From assembly GCF_964340395.1 (NCBI RefSeq), contig NC_135559.1:2755001-2800000 (forward strand): a stretch of DNA of 45,000 bases. The letters run 5' to 3'. The stretch comes from Glandiceps talaboti. Its lineage: Eukaryota; Hemichordata; Enteropneusta; Spengelidae. The position numbers and the translations under genes were made by a program. Shown in pieces: positions 38,953-45,000 of this stretch. Under the pieces are notes generated by a model. It was not told where the DNA came from. It worked only from the letters and a program-made list of their open reading frames with translations, and did no database searches. Positions within the stretch are counted from its first letter, which is position 1. Each line of letters starts with the position of its first letter.

Positions 38953-41900
38953 CATCAGTAAACTTGTACATGAGCGTGCGACCGTTCCCGGTGACCCCTT
39001 TTATCACGTGTGGAATCTGTGTAAATCAGCGAAAATTAAATCTTTCCTGTATCTAGATAGAGTATGTAAAGAAAGTGATAGAGACCATATGATAGACATT
39101 AAATCGCGTGTACAGTTAAAAGCTGGCTCAAAGTTTGTATCCTACAGAACAGAGATTAATCCGGACTTGTTGATTCATAATGTATATACATTATCTACAT
39201 TATCAGAACATCAACGAATTGACTTTACGCGACTTCGTACCTCTTCGCATAATCTTGCCATTGAGACCGGCCGATGGACTCAACCAATTACGTATACCAC
39301 GTGATGCACGCATTTGTAGTTGTGGCGAGGTACAAAGTGAGGCTCGTGTAATACTGAATTGTCCACAATCAGATCACATAAGACAAGCCAACACAGGTGT
39401 CAGCATTGTTTCATTAAAATACGTTTTTTGTAAAACGGATATTGTTACCATGGTCAAAATCTCATACCATGGTCATCACTGAGACATTCTTAAAATCTAT
39501 GACCAAAGATAATCTCAAACTGCTTATTATAGCTTGTCCCCCGTCCATATATGAAAATGTCCATAAACACTGTCGTAAATCCGAAGTGTTTAAAATTTTC
39601 AGTGTTTTTTGACTCCAGGTCTGAACTTGTAATATAATTATGTGCCATCTGCCTTTGGTTGACCCTCTGTACTTATCGACTTTTACTTTAATGTGTTAAA
39701 TTTATGTTAGCGGTACCATTGCCTTGGGTTATGTGTATCTACATCTAAAAAGTACAGTGAATAAAATAACTAACTAACTAACTATGTATGTATGTATGTA
39801 TGTATGTATGTATGTATGTATGTATGTATGTATGTATGTACGTACATACGTATGTATGTATGTATGTATGTATGTATGTATGTATGTATGTATGTATTAT
39901 GCAAAACAGTTTCAAACGTCACCTTTAACCTGTCTTCTAATTTAAAACAACAGATTTATGATAGAGATGACATGTCCGTAAGCAGCAATGGAACATTATA
40001 CATTCAAAGAATACAACAAAAACACACTGGTACATATAGTTGTCAAGTAGTATATAAACAATGCCATGCGGTTGAAAGTAGTCCAATCTATCTGGATGGT
40101 AAGTACTATAAATTCTATTGCCCTGTAACAGTAACGTTTCGTCGATGTCAAAATATTAATGAATGTGTTATATATTCCTTCTTTATCAGTACAACCATGT
40201 AATGTCTGCAGTACGACTGAAAATTTGTTTTCCAAAATGACAACGGGATCATTATTAACTTTGTGTGACGATCAAGGGGATGCTGTATCAAGCAAATACT
40301 GGTTGTTTTTCCTCCTTCTGGTACCCATAATAACAATTGCCATATACTACAAGATGGTAAGCAGTTGTAACGCCTTCACCTTAGTATGAAAAAAAAGATA
40401 TTTTAGTTAATTACTTAATCTTTTAAGAGTAAACCATATATAGCGGAAAAGATAACATTTTCAAGTATAGATTTTGAATTCATGATTTTTCACTTGAAGG
40501 ATGATAATACAATGATATCAAAGTTATGTATTTGACTATCCAATTACCAGGCCATCTAGTGTCACACGACGCAATACATAAATATGTAATACATCAAAAC
40601 ACTATAGACATACAGAAAGAAGTACCTACCATCTTATTTACCTATCACCCTGCCTATCAATCAGCTACATCCATTTGCACACAAATTTACTCACATGCAC
40701 AAAACAAACACCTACGCCCGTAAATTACAAATACATAAATACACACATGCATGCTTGAAAGTTGATAAAAATGAACCATTCAAAAGGTTCCCTTCGCTAG
40801 AATACATAGTTACTTATTGATCGCTAATAAGTAAATTCTGTTCATTCGTCAAAACTCCGGATTTTATAAGATTATCTCTTTTTTAGAGAAAGTCATCTCA
40901 ACAACCCGAGCCCTGCTTTCCTGAACCTCCAATCACTAATGATCCTGGTTTGGTAAGTGTACGACTATCTGAACACAGGACACCAATGATCTACATTACA
41001 AATATTATCAATTTCATTCTAGGAGCACTACATGTATATGGTGATAAGCTATTTAAATACTAAAAGATGTCAGCGAGGACAATATCACAATTTAGTGCCT
41101 GCACGAGGGCTGGCACTCTTTACCAGAATGTTAATGACTTTGAAATATCAAAATTTTAGGAAAGAATGCCAACCCGAGAGCAGGTACTATATTGTGATAT
41201 TGTAAGAGCGCGTGTGTTTTTTACACCGTCAACTCATTCATCTAACCACTCATCGTTCTTCATCATTCGTCATCGATAGGAAAGTTTCCCTTTCATGGTG
41301 CATTTCCAATCTGTACGTGCAGATAACCATTGAATGTGGACATGGCATTATTTGTAGGAGCTCGAGTACAGTTCATTTCTAATTATATTTATTTGATTTC
41401 TACAAGAAGTAAGCTTGTATGTCTCACTGTACATGCTGTAGTAACAATAATTAAATAATATTATATAATGATTATTTTAATAATAATCAAGTTTATTTGA
41501 ATATTAACCATCCTACACACCAACCTTAATTTATACTCTTTGGCGTTTTTACAACATTTCTGGTTTTTGCTTTATTTCTTCTCGTATGTGTGTATGCGTA
41601 TGTATGTATGTATGTGCGTGCGTGTGTGTGTGTGTGTATGAGTGTGCGTGAATGCGTGCTGTGTTTATTTTTGACTTAATTTTCTTCGTTGCGTCCATTT
41701 AATGAATTTGAATTAATCTAAAATTGAATGTACGGGCCATGGACACGACTAGTTCTGCTGAACTATTTTCATGGTCCCCATTAGATAACACATGTATATT
41801 TCCTTTGTCCAATTTGTTTGAAAGTGTAATGTATTATTTATTTATTTATTTATTGTTTTGTTTTTTGTTATCTGATGAAATAAACTTCAATTCAATTCAA

Positions 41901-44900
41901 TTCAATTCAAGAGGGAGTTTCCTATGCCGAGTTCAAATAAAGGGGGAATTCTATGAACATCCGTTGCCATGGTAACCCAAATTACCATAATATGTGGATT
42001 ATTTTTTCAAATTTTGACATAAAACATAGAAAAATTTAAATTTATTAAAAATATTTCCTTGCTTTTGGCTTGTGTGAGTCGGTGCAATCCAATGTAACAG
42101 ATACTGTGTAAAATATGATAGCTATTTCCATGGAAACATACAGGAAGCTAAAAAATGTTGTTTTGGTAAAATATTTTCCGCTGACAAAGTAATGTTATGA
42201 ATTTAATTATAATCAGGTTTATGTGCATATTGACCACCCAATATGCGGTCATTTGTTGTACTGAGTACAAAAATTTACCATTCTATGAAAATCAGTTGCC
42301 ACGGTAACAAAATCACACTCGTTAAAGAATGGCCACAGAGCACATTGCAAGCACATTGGTCCTTACGTTGCGGAAGTGATAGTGAGGGGGTATATGAATT
42401 TGAATCTATACATTTTCATTTTTAGGATGAAATCAGTTACCTTACCTAAGTTGAACCTAACTAAAGTATAACTCAAACCACCATATACAGAATTATTCTA
42501 ACAATTGACGGATACCAATTTTCTAATCACGTTTTCGGTTTATTATACGTTTAGGCATACCTGTCTATATATGACTTAATTAAACATAGTATTCACACGG
42601 TTGAGTAGTATGCACGCTTTTTTGTGACTGATGAGTGTGTGTGTGTGTGGGGGGGTGTATGTGCATGCGTGTGCTTATGCGTGCGTGCGTACCTGTATGC
42701 GTGCGTTTTGCGTGTGTGCGTGTGGGGGGGATATAGTTGACTACGCACCTATCTTTACTTATAAGCTGCATGCTGATATATTAAAAACATCGATTGCATC
42801 CTACTTTCTTTGAACATCGTTTTAGGAACTTGACGCCCCATCAACAACAACTCCTTTCCTTAGCCAAGATCCAGATAAGCCGGTAAGTACACATTTTTAT
42901 CCTTGCATTTCTCCGGACAGGAAATAATTATTTATCAATGTGTCTTAGCAGTTATAAAACATCTGTATCCATTTCATTTCATTTCATTTCATTTCATTTC
43001 ATTTCATTTCATTCCATTCCATTCCATTTCATTTCATTTCATTTCATATCATTTCATTTCATTTCATTTCATTCCATTTCATTTCATTTCATTACATTTC
43101 ATTTCGTTTCATCTCATTTCATTTCATTTCATTTCATTTCATTTTATTTCGTTTCATTTCATTTCATTTCATTTCATTCCATTTCATTTCATTTCATTTC
43201 ATTTCATTTCATTTCTTTTCATTTCATTTCATTTCATTTCATTTCGTTTCATTTCATTACATTTCATTTCATTTCATTTCATTTCTTTTCATTTCATTAC
43301 ATTTCATTTCATTTCATCTCATTTCATTTCATTTCAATGCATTTCATTTCATTTCATTTCATTTCATTTCATTTCATTTCATTTCATTTCATTTCATTTC
43401 ATTTCATTCAAACACACATGCATGCTTGAAAGTTGATAAAAAATGAACCATTCAAAAGGTTCCCTTCGCATCGATTGCATCCTACTTTCTTTGAACATCG
43501 TTTTAGGAACTTGACGCCCCATCAACAACAACTCCTTTCCTTAGCCAAGATCCAGATAAGCCGGTAAGTACACATTTTTATCCTTGCATTTCTCCGGACA
43601 GGAAATAATTATTTATCAATGTGTCTTAGCAGTTATAAAACATCTGTATCCATTTCATTTCATTTCATTTCATTTCATTTCATTTCATTTCATTCCATTC
43701 CATTCCATTTCATTTCATTTCATTTCATATCATTTCATTTCATTTCATTTCATTCCATTTCATTTCATTTCATTACATTTCATTTCGTTTCATCTCATTT
43801 CATTTCATTTCATTTCATTTCATTTTATTTCGTTTCATTTCATTTCATTTCATTTCATTTCATTCCATTTCATTTCATTTCATTTCATTTCATTTCATTT
43901 CTTTTCATTTCATTTCATTTCATTTCATTTCGTTTCATTTCATTACATTTCATTTCATTTCATTTCATTTCTTTTCATTTCATTACATTTCATTTCATTT
44001 CATCTCATTTCATTTCATTTCAATGCATTTCATTTCATTTCATTTCATTTCATTTCATTTCATTTCATTTCATTTCATTTCATTTCATTTCATTTCATTC
44101 AAACACACATGCATGCTTGAAAGTTGATAAAAAATGAACCATTCAAAAGGTTCCCTTCGCATCGATTGCATCCTACTTTCTTTGAACATCGTTTTAGGAA
44201 CTTGACGCCCCATCAACAACAACTCCTTTCCTTAGCCAAGATCCAGATAAGCCGGTAAGTACACATTTTTATCCTTGCATTTCTCCGGACAGGAAATAAT
44301 TATTTATCAATGTGTCTTAGCAGTTATAAAACATCTGTATCCATTTCATTTCATTTCATTTCATTTCATTTCATTTCATTTCATTCCATTCCATTCCATT
44401 TCATTTCATTTCATTTCATATCATTTCATTTCATTTCATTTCATTCCATTTCATTTCATTTCATTACATTTCATTTCGTTTCATCTCATTTCATTTCATT
44501 TCATTTCATTTCATTTTATTTCGTTTCATTTCATTTCATTTCATTTCATTCCATTTCATTTCATTTCATTTCATTTCATTTCATTTCTTTTCATTTCATT
44601 TCATTTCATTTCATTTCGTTTCATTTCATTACATTTCATTTCATTTCATTTCATTTCTTTTCATTTCATTACATTTCATTTCATTTCATCTCATTTCATT
44701 TCATTTCAATGCATTTCATTTCATTTCATTTCATTTCATTTCATTTCATTTCATTTCATTTCATTTCATTTCATTCAAACACACATGCATGCATGCATGC
44801 ATGCATGCATGCATGCATGCATGCATGCATGCTTGAAAGTTGATAAAAAATGAACCATTCAAAAGGTTCCCTTCGCTAGAATACATAGTTACTTATTGAT

Positions 44901-45000
44901 CGCTAATAAGTAAATTCTGTTCATTCGTCAAAACTCCGGATTTTATAAGATTATCTCTTTTTTAGAGAAAGTCATCTCAACAACCCGAGCCCTGCTTTCC
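31949..45000 (+). CDS. Immunoglobulin-superfamily single-pass membrane protein, 5' and 3' incomplete
   Basis: Gene model from splice signals and frame continuity: exons 31949-32116, 34527-34868, 35669-35796, 39954-40098, 40190-40356, 40887-40952, 42826-42882, 43507-43563, 44198-44254 and 44966 onward. Intron phases chain without conflict (1, 1, 0, 1, 0, then all 0). The product has a V-like region (exons 1-2), one I-set-like Ig domain split by a phase-0 intron (exons 3-4), a transmembrane helix (exon 5) and a cytoplasmic tail from small phase-0 exons. Such proteins serve in cell adhesion or recognition at the surface; the partner is unknown. Potential N-glycosylation sites are NAT, NMS, NIS and NGT. 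The start codon, signal peptide and stop lie outside what I can see. No orthologue is recognised, so no symbol is given. Confidence 0.8.
32117..33062. other. Intron with short repeated phrases
   Basis: Diverged duplicates of GTGGCCATCCATTCCTTGCTATGCGATCTC-like text occur near 32402 and 32475. ATCCGTGACATCAAGTG/ATCCATGACATTAAGTG recurs at 32200 and 32624 (also near 2140). No exon fits the required phase. Confidence 0.4.
33063..33076 (+). repeat. 14-bp target-site duplication (left) of a LINE
   Basis: CAGTGGTATCTATC, repeated exactly at 34184-34197. Confidence 0.92.
33077..34183 (-). mobile_element. 5'-truncated LINE insertion with (CAAT)n tail, in an intron
   Basis: On the minus strand it encodes the region after the reverse transcriptase: ILLYGSEVWGFHP, IEKTHNKMLRYILQL and GELGRVTLKVYRY (34074-33808). 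After a frame change comes KDLYADVTSLKIDMVKYNF, FKLMLCRFRTSTHTLKIE and a Cys-rich end FCEMC...DECHFYLHAHF (33851-33387). That end matches the C..C...H zinc-knuckle-like tail of LINE polyproteins. The 3' end is AATAAACG followed by (ATTG)n, seen on the plus strand as CAAT at 33077-33144. A 14-bp direct repeat flanks it, which proves the insertion. It is dead, being 5'-truncated and frameshifted. Confidence 0.92.
34198..34526. other. Intron remainder
   Basis: No exon or repeat recognised up to the acceptor TTCGTCATTTAAG. Confidence 0.4.
34527..34868 (+). CDS. Ig gene exon: second half of the V-like region and linker
   Basis: 342 bp, phase 1 at both ends. It reads YYDSTPWTIMSKTNRDV..., then SLWNATSDN and WTTENIAYYCHMY. 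The last part matches the strand-F pattern of V-type Ig domains (usually D-x-A-x-Y-x-C; here Asn replaces Asp). A second Cys follows in NMSCFVAG, and the exon ends ITNISLKVAVQ, like a final strand. The part after YYC is longer than a normal strand G, so it may include extra structure. The donor GTAATG is weaker than the other donors. Confidence 0.62.
34877..34971. repeat. (TCTAA)n pentanucleotide repeat
   Basis: TAATC units with CTAACC variants immediately after the exon donor. It superficially resembles telomeric CCTAA but is not a TTAGGG array. Confidence 0.95.
35329..35545. repeat. (TATG)n microsatellite with GGGGT interruptions
   Basis: Intronic. TATG runs are broken by two copies of TGTGGGGGTGGGTATG. 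Confidence 0.97.
35669..35796 (+). CDS. Ig gene exon: N-terminal half of the I-set-like Ig domain
   Basis: 128 bp; acceptor TTTCCTAG, donor GTGAGT; enters in phase 1 and leaves in phase 0. It encodes AKIFASSEQPMHGETVVLKC with the strand-B Cys, then NWMFK with the core Trp 11 residues later. Splitting an Ig domain by an internal phase-0 intron after strand C is common in animal Ig genes. Confidence 0.85.
35797..36690. other. Large intron, first part
   Basis: An inverted repeat at about 36103-36177 (CTCGGATGTTC with GAACATCCGAG) is followed by GCGAACTTCGTTCGC (about 36191), which looks like a small MITE. No exon is seen. Confidence 0.45.
36691..38590. other. Large intron, middle part
   Basis: It contains a (CAGA)n microsatellite (37153-37320) and, near 38283-38375, a fragment of the C-run MITE family (GCCATTGTAGAAAAAAATTG...GTGTGACCCCCACCCC). 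A 110-codon frame at 37675-38007 matches nothing I know and shows no splice context; I do not call it. Confidence 0.4.
38594..38951. repeat. (TATG)n, (CATG)n and (TG)n microsatellite complex
   Basis: TATG runs with two TGTGTATGTC breaks, a short GCAT block at about 38801-38818, then TG from 38860 onward. It abuts the LINE fragment at its right. Confidence 0.97.
38953..39783 (+). mobile_element. 5'-truncated LINE, C-terminal polyprotein region, with (AACT)n tail
   Basis: The plus-strand frame reads DPFYHVWNLCKSAKIKS, then FTRLRTSSHNLAIETGRW. After a frame change near 39285 it reads QLRIPRDARICSCGEVQSEA and ILNCPQSDH. This is the Cys-x-Cys...Cys tail domain typical after LINE reverse transcriptases. 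The 3' untranslated part ends GTGAATAAAATAACTAACTAAC and runs into a TATG tract. It belongs to a different family from the element at 33077. A target duplication cannot be judged because microsatellites sit on both sides. Confidence 0.85.
39784..39898. repeat. (TATG)n microsatellite
   Basis: TATG units with a palindromic centre GTACGTACATACGTATG. It directly follows the LINE tail. Confidence 0.97.
39954..40098 (+). CDS. Ig gene exon: C-terminal half of the I-set-like Ig domain
   Basis: 145 bp; starts in phase 0 after AAACAACAG and ends in phase 1 before GTAAGTA. It encodes RDDMSVSSNGTLYIQRIQQ then HTGTYSCQVVY, the classic strand E-F pattern with L-x-I, G-x-Y-x-C and the closing Cys about 50 residues after the strand-B Cys of the previous exon. 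The open frame reaches further left through the microsatellite, but the phase of the preceding exon and the acceptor favour 39954 as start. Confidence 0.85.
40190..40356 (+). CDS. Ig gene exon: membrane-proximal stalk and transmembrane helix
   Basis: 167 bp; acceptor TTCTTTATCAG, donor GTAAGC; phase 1 to phase 0. A short stalk with Cys residues (PCNVCSTTEN, LTLCDDQGD) is followed by YWLFFLLLVPIITIAIYY, an 18-residue hydrophobic helix, and then KM facing the basic RK of the next exon. The orientation is extracellular Ig part, cytoplasmic tail. Confidence 0.85.
40357..40886. other. Intron
   Basis: It contains at 40741-40797 the block CATGCATGCTTGAAAG...GGTTCCCTTCGC that is reused at the junctions of the exon-repeat units further right. 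Confidence 0.5.
40887..40952 (+). CDS. Ig gene exon: first cytoplasmic exon
   Basis: 66 bp, phase 0 at both ends; acceptor CTCTTTTTTAG, donor GTAAGTG. It encodes RKSSQQPEPCFPEPPITND plus PGL. The basic start is the usual stop-transfer region after a membrane helix; the rest is Pro-rich. A copy begins at 44966. Confidence 0.8.
41079..41203. mobile_element. Hairpin MITE in an intron
   Basis: Arms of about 45 bp: ACAATATCACAATTTAGTGC...GGCTGGCAC and, inverted, ACAATATCACAATATAGTAC...GGTTGGCAT, with a loop of about 35 bp. The AG...GT pair at 41173-41198 inside it mimics a micro-exon. Confidence 0.75.
41204..41719. other. Intron
   Basis: A short TATG/GTGC tract lies at 41587-41645. No exon is seen. 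Confidence 0.4.
41720..41911 (+). mobile_element. LINE 3' end only, with (TTCAA)n tail
   Basis: ACGGGCCATGGACACGACTA and TTTCATGGTCCCC, then GATGAAATAAACTTCAATTCAATTCAA. An AATAAA-like signal followed directly by TTCAA units is the same tail type as the LINE at 9150-10170. No coding part is left. Confidence 0.65.
41912..42788. other. Intron
   Basis: GTTGCCATGGTAAC-type phrases recur (41961, 42294), suggesting a diverged repeat; a GT-rich/GCGT tract lies at 42632-42728. No exon is seen. Confidence 0.4.
42826..42882 (+). CDS. Ig gene tail exon, copy 1
   Basis: 57 bp, phase 0 on both sides; acceptor ATCGTTTTAG, donor GTAAGTAC. It encodes ELDAPSTTTPFLSQDPDKP, a Thr/Pro-rich acidic 19-mer. Because length and phase are neutral, one to three copies can be spliced in without a frame change. 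Confidence 0.75.
42969..43408. repeat. (TTTCA)n microsatellite, copy 1
   Basis: Pentanucleotide tract with ATTCC, ATTAC, TTCGT and TTCTT interruptions. Its FHFISFHF frames are not genes. Confidence 0.97.
43507..43563 (+). CDS. Ig gene tail exon, copy 2
   Basis: Identical in sequence and splice sites to copy 1. Confidence 0.75.
43650..44099. repeat. (TTTCA)n microsatellite, copy 2
   Basis: Same interruption pattern as copy 1. Confidence 0.97.
44198..44254 (+). CDS. Ig gene tail exon, copy 3
   Basis: Identical to copies 1 and 2, with the same acceptor and donor. Confidence 0.75.
44341..44831. repeat. (TTTCA)n copy 3 and (ATGC)n expansion
   Basis: The TTTCA tract runs to about 44775, then ACACAC and about eleven ATGC units. 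Confidence 0.97.
44966..45000 (+). CDS. Ig gene: second copy of the first cytoplasmic exon, cut by the window edge
   Basis: AGAAAGTCATCTCAACAACC and onward is identical over the 35 visible bases to the exon at 40887, and the 100 bp before it match 40785-40886. The distance is 4079 bp, so a larger tandem block (this exon plus the 57-bp exon units) appears to start again here. Confidence 0.75.

Larger units (their letters stand above)
42789..43469 (+). repeat. Exon-bearing tandem unit 1 (681 bp)
   Basis: It runs from ATCGATTGCATCC through the 57-bp exon and a (TTTCA)n tract to GGTTCCCTTCGC. Units 2 and 3 repeat the same order, including the exact interruptions of the microsatellite. Confidence 0.93.
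43470..44160 (+). repeat. Exon-bearing tandem unit 2 (691 bp)
   Basis: Near-identical to unit 1; the 10-bp excess equals two extra pentanucleotides in the tract. Confidence 0.93.
44161..44875 (+). repeat. Exon-bearing tandem unit 3
   Basis: Same order as units 1 and 2, but a (ATGC)n expansion (44787-44831) replaces the two ATGC units seen in the others. Confidence 0.93.

Noticed and set aside
38450-39304. 284-codon plus-strand frame as a single gene
   Set aside because: Its first two thirds are TATG/TG microsatellite; only the end from about 38953 is meaningful, as a LINE fragment.
41174-41197. Possible 24-bp micro-exon
   Set aside because: It is part of the arm of an inverted-repeat MITE, so its splice-like borders are probably accidental.
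42903-44853. Six frames of 163-192 codons (FHFISFHF)
   Set aside because: Translations of the (TTTCA)n tracts.

Overview
The window looks like repeat-rich, intron-rich nuclear DNA of an invertebrate animal. The signs are GT...AG introns in an immunoglobulin-superfamily gene, several non-LTR retrotransposon (LINE) copies, terminal-inverted-repeat DNA elements, and very heavy simple-sequence load (TCTG, ATGT/ACAT, AT, CAAT, TTTCA). I cannot name the species. A marine deuterostome or lophotrochozoan is a guess from overall texture only. I see no bacterial genes, rRNA, tRNA or CRISPR array.

Layout. 1-1543 is the endonuclease end of a LINE on the minus strand, running off the window. 2.8-3.8 kb is a 151-bp tandem repeat. 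4.1-5.4 kb holds (AT)n tracts with four direct or inverted copies of a repeat that contains a hammerhead-ribozyme-like fold. 6.46-8.25 kb is bounded by a perfect 20-bp inverted repeat. 8408-12489 is a long-inverted-repeat element carrying a dead LINE reverse transcriptase and microsatellites. 13170-14709 is a DNA element with exact inverted ends, a 9-bp target duplication and a broken RecQ-helicase-like fragment; part of its interior recurs without the ends at 30.9-31.5 kb. 17.5-18.66 kb holds two further tandem families (about 146 bp and about 114 bp).

19352-29465 is the most striking object: a 10.1-kb foldback-type element. Its inverted arms (2.4 and 5.7 kb) consist almost wholly of a 19/20-bp minisatellite, and the whole is flanked by a 9-bp direct repeat ACATTCAGA. 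Its 2-kb loop holds a series of small hairpins with variable stems and a nearly constant 8-nt loop (consensus YRSGCAAA). The very long open frames over the arms are a by-product of a stop-free repeat, not genes.

31.9-45.0 kb (plus strand) is the one convincing host gene: a single-pass membrane Ig-superfamily protein without its first exons. Visible are a V-like region, an I-set Ig domain split over two exons, a transmembrane exon, and a cytoplasmic tail built from small phase-0 exons. A 57-bp (19-residue) tail exon is present three times in near-identical 681-691-bp units, and the 66-bp exon before it reappears at the right edge, about 4.08 kb downstream. LINE fragments lie in its introns, one with a 14-bp target-site duplication.
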